Of a stretch of 64,000 nt of DNA, positions 1 to 8,882 are shown one piece after another. This DNA comes from Pseudonocardia hierapolitana (GTDB lineage Bacteria; Actinomycetota; Actinomycetes; Mycobacteriales; Pseudonocardiaceae), in contig NZ_VIWU01000001.1 in the NCBI RefSeq assembly GCF_007994075.1, positions 1,364,001-1,428,000 of the forward strand. The letters run 5' to 3'. The translations under genes and the position numbers were made by a program. The notes beneath the pieces are model-generated. The model was given only the letters and a program-made list of their open reading frames with translations. It was not told where the DNA came from and did not search any database. Within the stretch, counting starts at the first letter, position 1. Each line of letters opens with the position of its first letter.

Positions 1-2627
1 TCGTCGAGATCGACGGGGCCCGTGGCACTCCGGCCTCCTGCACCACGCCCGTCGCGCCGGGAATGGTGGTGCGCACCCAGACCGAGAAGCTGGGCAAGCT
101 GCGCCGCGGCGTGATGGAGCTCTACATCTCCGACCACCCGCTCGACTGCCTCACCTGCTCCGCCAACGGCGACTGCGAGCTGCAGGACATGGCGGGCGTC
201 ACCGGGCTGCGCGAGGTGCGCTACGGCTCGGGCGTGGACGCGGGCGCCAACCACATGGACGCCCCGACGGACACGTCCAACCCCTACTTCGACTTCGACG
301 CCTCCAAGTGCATCGCCTGCTCGCGCTGCGTGCGGGCCTGCGACGAGGTGCAGGGCACCCTCGCCCTGACGATCGAGGGCCGCGGCTTCGACTCGAAGGT
401 CGCGGCGGGCGCCGGTGTGTCCTTCATGGAGTCCGACTGCGTGTCCTGCGGCGCGTGCGTGCAGGCCTGCCCCACCGCCACTCTGCAGGAGAAGTCGGTC
501 ATCGAGCTCGGGATGCCCACCCGCAGCGTCGTCACCACCTGCGCGTACTGCGGCGTCGGGTGCTCGTTCAAGGCCGAGCTGCGCGGTGACGAGCTCGTCC
601 GGATGGTCCCGTACAAGGACGGCGGCGCCAACGAGGGCCACTCGTGCGTGAAGGGCCGCTTCGCGTTCGGATACGCCAGCCACCCGGACCGCGTTCTCAC
701 GCCGAGGATGCGCGAGTCGATCGCGGACCCGTGGCGCGAGGTGTCCTGGGAGGAGGCCATCTCGTTCACGGCGAGACGGCTCCGGGAGATCCAGGCCGCC
801 CACGGCACGGGCTCGATCGGGGCGATCACCTCGTCGCGCACGACGAACGAGGAGGTCTACGCGGTCCAGAAGATGGTGCGCGCGGTGTTCGGCAACAACA
901 ACGTCGACACCTGCGCCCGCGTCTGCCACTCCCCCACCGGTTACGGGCTCAAGCAGACCTTCGGCACGTCGGCGGGCACCCAGGACTTCAAGTCCGTCGC
1001 CAAGTCCGACGTGATCCTGCTCATCGGGGCCAACCCGACCGACGGGCACCCGGTCTTCGCCTCGCGCATGAAGCGCCGGCTGCGGCAGGGCGCGGAGTTG
1101 ATCGTCCTCGACCCGCGGCGCATCGACCTCGTCCGGTCCCCGCACGTCGAAGCCGCTCACCACCTGCAGCTCGCCCCCGGCACCAACGTGGCGGTCGTCA
1201 ACGCGATGGCGCACGTCGTGGTCACCGAGGGTTTGGTCGACCGTGAGTTCGTCGAGGCCCGCTGCGAGGGCTTCGAGGAGTGGGAGGCGTTCATCGCCGG
1301 CCCCGAGCACAGCCCGGAAGCCGTGGAGGAGATCACCGGGGTGCCCGCCGCCGAGCTGCGGGCCGCAGCGAGGCTCTACGCGACCGGCGGGAACGCCGCC
1401 ATCTACTACGGCCTCGGCGTCACCGAGCACAGCCAGGGCTCCACGATGGTCATGGGCATGGCCAACCTGGCGATGGCCACCGGCAACATCGGCCGCGACG
1501 GCGTCGGCGTCAACCCGCTGCGCGGCCAGAACAACGTGCAGGGCTCCTGCGACATGGGGTCGTTCCCGCACGAGCTGCCCGGCTACCGGCACGTCTCGGA
1601 GGACGGCGCCCGGGAGATCTACGAGCAGCTGTGGGGCACACCGATCCTCGACGAGCCGGGGCTGCGCATCCCCAACATGTTCGACTCCGCGCTCGACGGG
1701 TCGTTCCGCGCGCTCTTCGTGCAGGGCGAGGACATCGCGCAGTCCGACCCGAACACCCAGCACGTGCACGCCGCGCTCGCCGCGCTCGAACTCCTCGTCG
1801 TGCAGGACCTGTTCGAGAACGAGACCGCGAAGTTCGCGCACGTGCTGCTGCCCGGCACGTCGTTCCTGGAGAAGGACGGCACGTTCACCAACGCCGAACG
1901 CCGCATCAACCGCGTCCGCCCGGTGATGGCGCCGAAGACCGGCAAGCACGAGTGGCAGATCGTCTGCGAGATCGCGCAGGCGATGGGCTACCCGATGCAG
2001 TACGACTCGGCCGACCAGATCATGGACGAGATCGCGCTCACCACCCCGACGTTCGCCGGGGTCTCGTTCGACCACCTCGACAAGGTCGGCAGCGTGCAGT
2101 GGCCGTGCAACGAGAAGGCGCCCGAAGGCACGCCGATCATGCACGTGGACGGCTTCGTGCGCGGCAAGGGCCGCTTCGTCGAGACCACCTACGTGCCCAC
2201 CCGCGAGCGCAGCACCCGGAAGTTCCCGCTGATCCTCACCACCGGCCGGATCCTCTCCCAGTACAACGTGGGCGCGCAGACCCGGCGCACGGCCAACGTG
2301 GCCTGGCACCCGGAGGACCTCCTCGAACTGCACCCGCACGACGCCGAGGTGCGCGGCATCGCCGACGGCGACATGGTCGTGCTCTCCAGCCGGGTCGGCC
2401 GCACCACGCTGCGGGCGGTGATCGCGGAACGCATGCCCGTGGGCGTCTGCTACACGACCTTCCACCACCCGGTCACCGGAGCGAACGTCGTCACCACCGA
2501 GAACTCCGACTGGGCCACCAACTGCCCCGAGTACAAGGTCACGGCCGTGCAGGTCGCGCTCGCGCCGGAACAGGCGGCCGTACGCGAAGAGCTCGCCTCC
2601 CGCCCCGTCCCCGCGGCGGGTGAGTGA
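1..2627 (+). CDS. fdhF: NAD-dependent formate dehydrogenase, catalytic alpha subunit (5' end cut by window)
   Basis: Oxidises formate to CO2 at a molybdenum bis-pterin centre and passes electrons to NAD through iron-sulfur clusters. The frame is open from base 3, before the first visible ATG at 63, so the gene enters from the left; the residues before 63 look like the end of the N-terminal 2Fe-2S ferredoxin fold. Then come the His/Cys cluster motif HPLDCLTCSANGDC, two 4Fe-4S motifs (KCIACSRC and DCVSCGAC), the TTCAYCGVGC cluster of the molybdopterin domain, and ARVCHSPT, whose Cys codon at 924-926 is the expected Mo ligand, so this is a Cys enzyme, not a selenoenzyme. The C-terminal part is the molydopterin-dinucleotide binding domain. 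It is followed without a gap by the delta subunit, moeA and fdhD. Upstream beta/gamma subunits probably lie outside the window. Confidence 0.95.
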   Translation, partial: VEIDGARGTPASCTTPVAPGMVVRTQTEKLGKLRRGVMELYISDHPLDCLTCSANGDCELQDMAGVTGLREVRYGSGVDAGANHMDAPTDTSNPYFDFDASKCIACSRCVRACDEVQGTLALTIEGRGFDSKVAAGAGVSFMESDCVSCGACVQACPTATLQEKSVIELGMPTRSVVTTCAYCGVGCSFKAELRGDELVRMVPYKDGGANEGHSCVKGRFAFGYASHPDRVLTPRMRESIADPWREVSWEEAISFTARRLREIQAAHGTGSIGAITSSRTTNEEVYAVQKMVRAVFGNNNVDTCARVCHSPTGYGLKQTFGTSAGTQDFKSVAKSDVILLIGANPTDGHPVFASRMKRRLRQGAELIVLDPRRIDLVRSPHVEAAHHLQLAPGTNVAVVNAMAHVVVTEGLVDREFVEARCEGFEEWEAFIAGPEHSPEAVEEITGVPAAELRAAARLYATGGNAAIYYGLGVTEHSQGSTMVMGMANLAMATGNIGRDGVGVNPLRGQNNVQGSCDMGSFPHELPGYRHVSEDGAREIYEQLWGTPILDEPGLRIPNMFDSALDGSFRALFVQGEDIAQSDPNTQHVHAALAALELLVVQDLFENETAKFAHVLLPGTSFLEKDGTFTNAERRINRVRPVMAPKTGKHEWQIVCEIAQAMGYPMQYDSADQIMDEIALTTPTFAGVSFDHLDKVGSVQWPCNEKAPEGTPIMHVDGFVRGKGRFVETTYVPTRERSTRKFPLILTTGRILSQYNVGAQTRRTANVAWHPEDLLELHPHDAEVRGIADGDMVVLSSRVGRTTLRAVIAERMPVGVCYTTFHHPVTGANVVTTENSDWATNCPEYKVTAVQVALAPEQAAVREELASRPVPAAGE

Positions 2628-2859
2628 AGTGCCGATGGACCACACCCCTCCCCACGTCCGGCTGGCCAACGAGATCGCGGAGCAGTTCACGCACCGGCCG
2701 CTCGACGAGGCGGCGCAGGCCGTCGCCACGCACATGCGGACGTTCTGGGAGCCGCGGATGCGCACCGCGCTCCTCGAGCACATCGCCGCGGGAGGCGCGG
2801 GGCTCGACCCGATCGCCCTTCGGGCGGCGGAGCTGCTCCGCCCGGCCGGTGTCCGATGA
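2620..2859 (+). CDS. fdsD: Formate dehydrogenase delta subunit (FdsD-like)
   Basis: A 79-residue protein that matches the small delta subunit of soluble NAD-dependent formate dehydrogenases. The typical pattern is visible: RLANEIAEQF near the start, then DEAAQAVATHMRTFWEPRMR and a leucine/alanine-rich C-terminus. In the family it helps assemble or stabilise the molybdenum enzyme and has no catalytic motif. The GTG start at 2620 lies inside the end of the alpha-subunit gene (8-base overlap), and an ATG at 2635 is an alternative. Its end overlaps the moeA start, so translation is probably coupled. Confidence 0.85.
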   Translation: MSEVPMDHTPPHVRLANEIAEQFTHRPLDEAAQAVATHMRTFWEPRMRTALLEHIAAGGAGLDPIALRAAELLRPAGVR

Positions 2860-4100
2860 CCAGTGCGGACGTCCGGCACGCGGCCGTCGGGGCCGGCACC
2901 TTCGCGTGGGATGCGGCGCGCGAGGTCGCTCACGCCGCCGCGACGCCGCTGCCGCCCCGCGAGGTGGCCCTCGCCGACGCGGACGGCGCGGTGCTAGCCG
3001 CTCCGCTGGTCGCGGCGACGGACCACCCGCCGGTAGCGCGTTCGGCGATGGACGGCTACGCGGTGAGCGGTGCGCCGCCATGGCGGGTGGTCGACGCCGG
3101 ATTGCAGGATGGCCACCTTCATGCCATCTCGCTGCGTGAAGGTGGCCGTGCTGCAATGGGGCACCTGGCCGGGGGACAGGCGTGCGCCGTCGTCACCGGA
3201 TCCTCGCTGCCGGTGGGCACGACATCCGTCCTCGCCGACGAGGACGCCGTCCGGGATGGGGAGCTGCTGCGCGGAGCGGCTCCGCCCGGGCGTCACATCC
3301 GTCCGGCCGCCGAGGAGTGCGCGGCGGGCGACGAGGTGCTGCCCGCGGGCTCCCGGGTCACGACGGCCGCGCTCGGCCTCGCCGCGGCACTCGGCCACGA
3401 CCGCCTGCTCGTGCACCCGCTGCCGCGCGTCACCGCGCTCGTCACCGGGAACGAGCTGGTCCGCAGCGGGCGCCCCGGGCCGGGCCAGGTCCGGGACGCG
3501 ATCGGACCGATGCTCCCCGGGCTCGTCACGCGCGCCGGTGCCCGCCTCGCGGACCCGGTCGCGGTCCCCGACGGCAGGGACGTCATGCACACCGCGCTGG
3601 CGGCAGCCGTCGGCTCGGCGGACCTGGTGCTCGTGTCGGGATCGTCCGCGGCAGGCCCGGCCGACCACCTCCGGCCCACGCTCACCGAGCTCGGTGCCGA
3701 GATCCTCGTCGACGGCGTGCGCTGCCGCCCCGGGCACCCGCAGGCGCTGGCCCGGATCGGCGACACGCTGGTGGTGGGCCTGCCGGGCAACCCCCTCGCG
3801 GCGCTCGCCGCGTTCCTGACCGTCGCCGTCCCCGCGCTGGCCGGCCTGCGCGGGGAGCCACTTCCCGGACTGATAGCGGTGCCCGTCCCGGGCGGGATCG
3901 CCCGGCATCCCGTGCACACCCGGCTGGTCCCGGTGGTCGTCGAACCGTACGGGGCCGTTCCGGTGGGCCACGCGGGCTCGGCGATGCTGCGTGGGGCCGC
4001 TGCTGCGGACGCCTTCGCGGTGGTCGACCCCGGCCCGGCGGACGCGATCGCGGCCCGCCTCCTCCCCCTCGACCCGGGAGCACGCCCGTGGGCCGTCTGA
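2856..4100 (+). CDS. moeA: Molybdopterin molybdotransferase MoeA
   Basis: Inserts molybdate into adenylylated molybdopterin, the last common step of molybdenum-cofactor synthesis. At 414 residues it has family length. Visible motifs are [10 protein letters not shown] around residues 61-70 and GLPGNPLAA around residue 309. The usual GGVSxGxxD loop is divergent here ([11 protein letters not shown], about residue 263), so activity may be altered. The ATGA overlap with fdsD and the following fdhD make it a dedicated cofactor gene for this formate dehydrogenase. Residues of about 82-101 are encoded by a 57-bp palindromic element (3101-3157) sitting in frame between the WRVVDAG strand and the next conserved stretch, which looks like an insertion tolerated by the protein. 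Confidence 0.88.
   Translation: MTSADVRHAAVGAGTFAWDAAREVAHAAATPLPPREVALADADGAVLAAPLVAATDHPPVARSAMDGYAVSGAPPWRVVDAGLQDGHLHAISLREGGRAAMGHLAGGQACAVVTGSSLPVGTTSVLADEDAVRDGELLRGAAPPGRHIRPAAEECAAGDEVLPAGSRVTTAALGLAAALGHDRLLVHPLPRVTALVTGNELVRSGRPGPGQVRDAIGPMLPGLVTRAGARLADPVAVPDGRDVMHTALAAAVGSADLVLVSGSSAAGPADHLRPTLTELGAEILVDGVRCRPGHPQALARIGDTLVVGLPGNPLAALAAFLTVAVPALAGLRGEPLPGLIAVPVPGGIARHPVHTRLVPVVVEPYGAVPVGHAGSAMLRGAAAADAFAVVDPGPADAIAARLLPLDPGARPWAV
3101..3157. repeat. 57-bp palindromic REP-like element inside moeA
   Basis: Two 21-base arms (3101-3121 and 3137-3157) are inverted repeats that pair at 19 of 21 positions by eye; the inner 11 bases, GGCCACCTTCA and TGAAGGTGGCC, pair perfectly around a 15-base loop. 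The length is a multiple of three, so the moeA frame stays open. No second copy was seen in the window. The arrangement fits a REP-type palindrome of actinobacterial genomes inserted into a gene, but dispersal needs a genome search. Confidence 0.7.
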
Positions 4101-4927
4101 TCGCCCGTCGCCCCGTCCTGCGGCTCACCCCGAACGGCACGAGCCGCCGACCGGACGCCCTCGCCGTGGAGGAGCCCCTCGAACTGCGCGTCGACGGGCG
4201 TCCCCTCGCCGTGACGATGCGAACCCCCGGCCACGACGTCGAGCTGGCGCACGGCTTCCTGCTCACCGAGGGCGTCATCGGCGCGGTCGAGGACGTTCGC
4301 GACGCCCGCTACTGCGGCTCGCGCGACGAGGACGGCCGCAACACCTACAACGTGCTCGACATCGGCCTCGCCGAAGGCGTACCGCCCCCCGACGCGGGCG
4401 TGGAGCGCAACTTCTACACGACGTCCTCCTGCGGCGTGTGCGGCAAGGCCTCGCTCGACGCCGTGCGGCTCCGCACCCGACACTCCCCCAGGGACGACGC
4501 GACACGCGTGGCGGCCGAGGTACTGGCGACCCTCCCCGACGTCCTCCGCGAGCGGCAGCGCGTGTTCGACAGCACCGGCGGTCTGCACGCGGCCGGCCTG
4601 TTCACCGCGGCGGGCGAGCCGCTGGTCGTGCGCGAGGACGTCGGGCGGCACAACGCCGTCGACAAGGTACTGGGCTGGGCGCTCATGCAGGGGCGGGTGC
4701 CGGTCGGCGGAACCGTGCTCGTCGTGTCCGGGCGCGCGTCGTTCGAGCTGGTGCAGAAGGCCGTGATGGCCGGGGTGCCGGTGCTCGCGGCCGTTTCGGC
4801 GCCGTCCTCGCTCGCGGTCGAGCTCGCGGTCGAGTGCGGGCTCACCCTGGCCGGCTTCGTCCGGGACGGGCGGATGAACGTCTACTCTCACGGCGAGCGG
4901 CTGACGCAGGCCGCTCACGCGTCGTGA
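4088..4927 (+). CDS. fdhD: Formate dehydrogenase accessory sulfurtransferase FdhD
   Basis: Transfers sulfur from a cysteine desulfurase to the molybdenum cofactor of formate dehydrogenase, which is required for activity. The GTG start at 4088 gives 279 residues, the normal family size, and overlaps the end of moeA by 13 bases. The key motif [15 protein letters not shown], with the sulfur-carrying CxxC pair, is at about residues 112-126. The [15 protein letters not shown] and [11 protein letters not shown] stretches are also typical. It is the last clearly formate-related gene of the operon. Confidence 0.93.
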   Translation: MGRLIARRPVLRLTPNGTSRRPDALAVEEPLELRVDGRPLAVTMRTPGHDVELAHGFLLTEGVIGAVEDVRDARYCGSRDEDGRNTYNVLDIGLAEGVPPPDAGVERNFYTTSSCGVCGKASLDAVRLRTRHSPRDDATRVAAEVLATLPDVLRERQRVFDSTGGLHAAGLFTAAGEPLVVREDVGRHNAVDKVLGWALMQGRVPVGGTVLVVSGRASFELVQKAVMAGVPVLAAVSAPSSLAVELAVECGLTLAGFVRDGRMNVYSHGERLTQAAHAS

Positions 4928-4939
4928 GAGAGGAACGCC

Positions 4940-5365
4940 GTGGGCGAACGTGACCTCGCCACCGAGGATGCGAACAAGGACCTCATCCGGAAGGCGTTCG
5001 ACGAGTGGGCCGCGGGCACGGGCGGCCCGTTCGGGCTCCTCGCCGAGGACGCCACCTGGACGATCGTCGGCAACAGCCCCGTGTCGCGCACCTACTCCAG
5101 CCGCCAGGAGTTCCTCGACGTCGTCATCGACCCCTTCAACGCCCGCATGCAGGTTCCGCTCCGGCCGAGCGTCCGCGCGCTCTACGCCGACGGCGACTGG
5201 GTCATCGCGCTGTTCGACGCGGCCGCCACCGCCCGCGACGGCAAGCCGTACGAGAACACCTACACCTGGTACATGCGGATCTCCGACGGCGCGATCGTCG
5301 AGGTGATCGCCTTCTTCGACACGATCGAGTTCACCGACTTCTGGACCCGCGTGTCACCGGCCTGA
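4940..5365 (+). CDS. NTF2/SnoaL-like fold protein (ketosteroid-isomerase-related)
   Basis: A 141-residue protein with the cone-shaped NTF2/SnoaL pattern: an N-terminal helix (LIRKAFDEWA), then DATWTIVGNSPVSRTY, a central VRALYADGDWVIALFDAAAT strand pair and the closing IVEVIAFFDTIEFTDFW. Such proteins are small isomerases, hydrolases or binding proteins, and the substrate cannot be read from sequence. The GTG start at 4940 is preceded by GAGAGGAA and lies 12 bases after fdhD. Co-transcription with the formate dehydrogenase operon is possible, but a functional link is not obvious. Confidence 0.8.
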   Translation: MGERDLATEDANKDLIRKAFDEWAAGTGGPFGLLAEDATWTIVGNSPVSRTYSSRQEFLDVVIDPFNARMQVPLRPSVRALYADGDWVIALFDAAATARDGKPYENTYTWYMRISDGAIVEVIAFFDTIEFTDFWTRVSPA

Positions 5366-5369
5366 CCCC

Positions 5370-5780
5370 TTACTGGGTGGTGTCCCTGCGCCACCGCTCC
5401 GCGTAGCGCGACGCACGCTCGGCCCGCCCCTCCGCGTCGGCCTCCTCGCGGACGTGCCTGCTGGTGCCCCGTGGGTAGCCGGCCTTGAGCGTCCGGTGCT
5501 CGGCCGACTCGTACATGTAGGCCATCGAGTAGAAGAGACCGATCAGGGCACCGCCGAGCGCTGCGCAGCCCCGCACCCATGCCGGGCCCGGCAGGACCAG
5601 GTAGATCACCACGAGCAGCGGGACCAGCTGCGCGATCGCACGCCCGAGGTGCCGCAGCTGCCACGTGCGGGCGGTGACGTCGTGCAGCACCCACTCCCGG
5701 TACTCGGGCGGTAGTCCTGCTCCGTAGGCGTAAGCCAGCCAGCGCAGCGGACCAGGACGGCGGAGAGCCACGATTGTCAC
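5370..5780 (-). CDS. DUF5313-family membrane protein
   Basis: A protein of about 136 residues starting at a GTG at 5780 (VTIVALRRPGPLRWLAYAYG). It has the DUF5313 signature: LPPEYREWVLHDVTARTW near residue 30, two hydrophobic spans (AIAQLVPLLVVIYLVL and GCAALGGALIGLFYSMAYM) and a charged C-terminus. The function of the family is unknown. It ends 4 bases from the convergent NTF2-like gene and is divergent from the OhrR-type regulator. A palindrome at 5788-5801 sits between the two starts, so peroxide-responsive control of this gene is a reasonable hypothesis. Confidence 0.75.
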   Translation of the reverse strand: MTIVALRRPGPLRWLAYAYGAGLPPEYREWVLHDVTARTWQLRHLGRAIAQLVPLLVVIYLVLPGPAWVRGCAALGGALIGLFYSMAYMYESAEHRTLKAGYPRGTSRHVREEADAEGRAERASRYAERWRRDTTQ

Positions 5781-5787
5781 CCCAACT

Positions 5788-5801
5788 CTTGGTGTCCCAA
5801 G
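5788..5801. promoter_or_regulatory. Candidate MarR/OhrR operator
   Basis: CTTGG-TGTC-CCAAG, a perfect 5-bp inverted repeat, lies in the 39-bp gap between the divergent DUF5313 gene and the MarR/OhrR-type gene. MarR proteins usually bind a short palindrome overlapping their own promoter. Position and symmetry are seen directly; binding is inferred. Confidence 0.4.
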
Positions 5802-5819
5802 TATCGTACGCTGGGGAAC

Positions 5820-6344
5820 GTGGCCGCCGAACCGCACCGTGACGACCCCCACGCAGCCGACCTGCTGCGCCTGGACCGCCAGGTCTGCTTCGCGCTCGCG
5901 GTGGCTGCGCGCAACGTCATCGCGCTCTACCGGCCGCTGCTCGAGCCGATGGGCCTCACCCATCCGCAGTACCTGGTGATGCTCGCGCTGTGGGAGCGCT
6001 CGCCGCGCTCGCTCACCGAGCTGGCCACCGTGCTCTCCCTCGATCCCGGCACGCTGTCACCGCTGCTCAAACGGCTGGAGGCGGCCGGCCTGGTGTCCCG
6101 GGAGCGGGTGCGCGGCAACGAGCGCACGCTGGCGGTGGGCCTCACCGAGCGGGGACGGGCCCTGCGCGCCGAGGCGGAGCGGATCCCCCCGGCCGTGGTG
6201 GAACGGCTCGGCATGCCGCTCGCCGACCTGGAGCGCCTGCACGCCGAGCTCACCACCGTGATCGCGGCGACCCGCACCTCCGGGGAGCGACCCGGTCACG
6301 GCACCGATCAGCCCGCGGACGACCTCACGAACACGGCGCCGTGA
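5820..6344 (+). CDS. MarR-family organic-peroxide sensor (OhrR-like)
   Basis: A 174-residue winged-helix repressor. The OhrR subfamily pattern is clear: RLDRQVCFALAVAARNVIALYR, with the redox-sensing cysteine at about residue 23, then LGLTHPQYLVMLALW-like text and LTELATVLSLDPGTLSPLLKRLEAAGLVSR as the recognition and wing region. In the family, oxidation of this Cys by organic peroxides releases DNA. The usual partner gene ohr is absent; the divergent neighbour is DUF5313. The GTG start at 5820 directly follows the putative operator. The C-terminal tail overlaps the convergent beta-helix gene by 20 bases. Confidence 0.88.
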   Translation: MAAEPHRDDPHAADLLRLDRQVCFALAVAARNVIALYRPLLEPMGLTHPQYLVMLALWERSPRSLTELATVLSLDPGTLSPLLKRLEAAGLVSRERVRGNERTLAVGLTERGRALRAEAERIPPAVVERLGMPLADLERLHAELTTVIAATRTSGERPGHGTDQPADDLTNTAP

Positions 6345-7557
6345 TGTCGCCGGGGGACGGCCCGTCGACCGGCTCGGCCGCCGTGACCCGGTTGCCGCAG
6401 AACGCCCCCTGCGGGGCGTCCGATCCGATCCGCACGGGTTCGGCGGCGGACCCGGAGAGGGTGTTGTTCTCGACGACGTTGCCGCCGTTGTCGTAGTCGT
6501 CCTCGTCGTCGGCCTGGATCTTGATGTTCCAGCCGGCGCTGTCGGCGATGGTGTTGCCCCGCACGATGTTGCCGTGACCGCGCAGCTCCACGTTGCTGCC
6601 GTTGAACTCGCGAGGCTCGGTGTTGCCCGAGCACTCGTTGTTCTCGAACACGTTGTCGTGCGCGTTCTCCTTGACGTCGAGGCACTCCGAGCCGAACGTC
6701 CGGATGACGTTGCCGGTCACGACGTTGTTCGCGCTGCCGTCGTTGTCGGCCATCGGCTGGTTGTCCGAGTTCGGGCTCGTGCCGATGTAGACGCCCTCGC
6801 CGTTGTGGTACGGGAACCGGTCATCGTCGTCGTCGCTGCTGCTCCCGGCGCGCAGGCCGCAGTACTGGATCACCGAGTCGGCGATGGTGTTGCCGTTGGC
6901 GTTGTTGCGCAGGCGCACGCACTCCGTGCCGGCCTCGGTGAGGAACATGTTGCGGATCGTGATGCCGGTGACGTCGGTGGCCGTGTCGGCCGAGCCGACG
7001 TAGATCAGCTTGCTGTCCTCGATCTGCGTCTGTGCGCCGTTCTTGAACCCGTCGACCGCACGAAGATCCGTGGGCAGCTGCTCGGCGCGCAGCCGTTCCT
7101 GCCCGTCGATCGTGAACCCTTCGAGCGTGTAGTGGCTGTGGTCGATGTTCACGATGCGGCCCGTGCCGTAGAGCACCGCCTGGTTGCGCCCTGACGGGTC
7201 CTTGCCGTTCTCCGGCCCCCTGATCGTGATCGGCGCGCCGGGTTCGCCGTCGCGCTGGGTCGTCAGCTGCTCCCGGTACTCCCCAGGCGCGAGGTTGATC
7301 ACCCCGCCCGCCTCCACCTCGTCCAGCGCGGCCTGGATGCTCCGCAGCGGCGCGGCCTGGGAACCGTCACCGGTGTCGTTGCCGGTGGGGCTCACGTAGA
7401 GCTGCTGAGCTCCCGGCTCCGGCTCGGGGGGCAGGTCCGGGACCGATCGACCGGTGTTCGAGAAGATCACGACGACGAGGAGGATGGCGATCGCCGCGAT
7501 CGCCATCCCCACGATCGCGATCGTCCGGCGGTTGTTCGGCGTCAGAGTTGGGCTCAT
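6325..7557 (-). CDS. Membrane-anchored right-handed parallel beta-helix protein
   Basis: A 410-residue protein with a short cytoplasmic N-terminus, one transmembrane anchor at about residues 14-33 (IAIVGMAIAAIAILLVVVIF), a proline-rich linker and an extracellular region starting QQLYVSPTGNDTGDGS, the usual beginning of DUF1565/pectate-lyase-like domains. Repeated GNTI, NNVVTGNVI and NVFENNECSGN turns are PbH1 coils of a parallel beta-helix. Several Cys residues may form disulfides outside the cell. No catalytic triad of a known pectinase was recognised, so the substrate, if any, is open. The ATG is not preceded by a good ribosome site. Confidence 0.82.
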   Translation of the reverse strand: MSPTLTPNNRRTIAIVGMAIAAIAILLVVVIFSNTGRSVPDLPPEPEPGAQQLYVSPTGNDTGDGSQAAPLRSIQAALDEVEAGGVINLAPGEYREQLTTQRDGEPGAPITIRGPENGKDPSGRNQAVLYGTGRIVNIDHSHYTLEGFTIDGQERLRAEQLPTDLRAVDGFKNGAQTQIEDSKLIYVGSADTATDVTGITIRNMFLTEAGTECVRLRNNANGNTIADSVIQYCGLRAGSSSDDDDDRFPYHNGEGVYIGTSPNSDNQPMADNDGSANNVVTGNVIRTFGSECLDVKENAHDNVFENNECSGNTEPREFNGSNVELRGHGNIVRGNTIADSAGWNIKIQADDEDDYDNGGNVVENNTLSGSAAEPVRIGSDAPQGAFCGNRVTAAEPVDGPSPGDITAPCS

Positions 7558-7600
7558 GTGGTGTGGGGTCCGTTGTGCGAGTCGGGTTGTGGCACGCGCG

Positions 7601-7616
7601 GCCGCAGTCTTGCGGC
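7601..7616 (-). terminator. Candidate hairpin terminator downstream of hemW
   Basis: GCCGCA-GTCT-TGCGGC forms a perfect 6-bp stem with a 4-base loop about 95 bases beyond the hemW stop and before the next minus-strand gene. There is no T-run, which is usual in GC-rich actinobacteria. Weak call. Confidence 0.3.
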
Positions 7617-7711
7617 GGTCCCTTGATATTGCCGTGAAGCGGAGCCCGTGATCGCGCCATAGCGGTGGTCTCGCGACGAGCGAGGCCGGCAGTGGCGGAG
7701 GTGTTTCCGCG

Positions 7712-8881
7712 TCAGACGGAGGCTCCGGCCAGGAGCTGGTGCACGACGCGGTCGGCGAGCAGGCGGCCGCGGCGGGTGAGCACCGCTCGGCCCGCGGCCA
7801 GCGCTGCCGGGTCGAGCAGGCCGTCCTCGGCCGCGCGGGAGGCGGCCGCGAGCCCGGCGTCGTCGAGGAGGGCCAACCGGAGGCCCGTCGCGAGCCGCAG
7901 CTGCAGCATCACGCGCTCGGTGCGCTGCTCGGCGTCGGTGAGGAACTCGCGGCCGGCCTCCGGGGTCTTCCCGTCGGCCAGCAGGGTCGCGTAGCGCGCC
8001 GGGTGCTTGACGTTCCACCACCGCACGCCCGCGAGGTGGGAGTGGGCGCCGGGGCCGAGGCCCCACCAGTCGCCGTCCTGCCAGTAACCGATGTTGTGCC
8101 GGCAGGTCGCCTCTGGCGAGGCCGCCCAGTTCGACACCTCGTACCAGTCGAAGCCGGCGGCGGTCAGCCGGTCGTCGATCATCTCGTAGCGGGCGGCGGC
8201 CACGTCGTCGTCGGGGGTGGGTAGCTCGCCGCGGGCCACCCGGCGGGCGAGCGCGGTGCCGTCCTCGACGATGAGGGAGTACGCGGAGACGTGGTCGACG
8301 CCGGCGTCGAGCACGGCGTCGAGCGAGGCGCGCAGATCGTCGTCGGTCTCGCCGGGCGTCGCGTAGATCAGGTCCAGGTTCACGTGGCCGATGCCGGCCG
8401 CCCGCGCTTCCTCGGCCGCCGCCACGGCCCGGCCCGGCGTGTGGCGGCGCTCCAGCACGCGCAGCACGTGCGGCGCAGCCGACTGCATGCCCAGCGACAC
8501 GCGGGTGAACCCGGCCTCCGCGAGCCCTGCGAAGAACTCGGGGGAGGTCGACTCGGGGTTGGACTCGGTGGTGACCTCCGCGCCCGGCACGAGCCCGAAC
8601 GCGTCCCGGACCGCCCCGAGCACCTCGCCGAGGCGGGCGGCGCCCAGCAGCGACGGCGTGCCGCCCCCCACGAACACGGTGTCGACCGGCCGCTGCCCGA
8701 CCGTCCGGACGGCCAGGTCGAGCTCCTGCCGCACGGCCGCGAGCCACCCGTCCGGCGACGCGCCGGATCCGGCCAGCTCGGAGGCGGTGTAGGTGTTGAA
8801 GTCGCAGTAGCCGCAGCGCGCCGCGCAGAACGGCACGTGGACGTAGATCCCGAAAGGCGGCACGGACGACCAGTCTGCCAC
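7712..8881 (-). CDS. hemW: Radical SAM heme chaperone HemW
   Basis: Family of the oxygen-independent coproporphyrinogen oxidase fold; HemW proteins carry heme to target proteins and lack CPO activity. The GTG start at 8881 gives 389 residues and begins VADWSSVPPFGIYVHVPFC. The 4Fe-4S/SAM motif CAARCGYC has cysteines at about residues 19, 23 and 26, without the fourth Cys typical of true HemN. Later motifs include VFVGGGTPSLL, EVTTESNPES, RVSLGMQS and HNIGYWQDGDWWGLGPGAHSH. The frame is open further upstream, but that region encodes unrelated gene remnants, so the shorter start is preferred. Confidence 0.92.
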   Translation of the reverse strand: MADWSSVPPFGIYVHVPFCAARCGYCDFNTYTASELAGSGASPDGWLAAVRQELDLAVRTVGQRPVDTVFVGGGTPSLLGAARLGEVLGAVRDAFGLVPGAEVTTESNPESTSPEFFAGLAEAGFTRVSLGMQSAAPHVLRVLERRHTPGRAVAAAEEARAAGIGHVNLDLIYATPGETDDDLRASLDAVLDAGVDHVSAYSLIVEDGTALARRVARGELPTPDDDVAAARYEMIDDRLTAAGFDWYEVSNWAASPEATCRHNIGYWQDGDWWGLGPGAHSHLAGVRWWNVKHPARYATLLADGKTPEAGREFLTDAEQRTERVMLQLRLATGLRLALLDDAGLAAASRAAEDGLLDPAALAAGRAVLTRRGRLLADRVVHQLLAGASV

Positions 8882-8882
8882 C

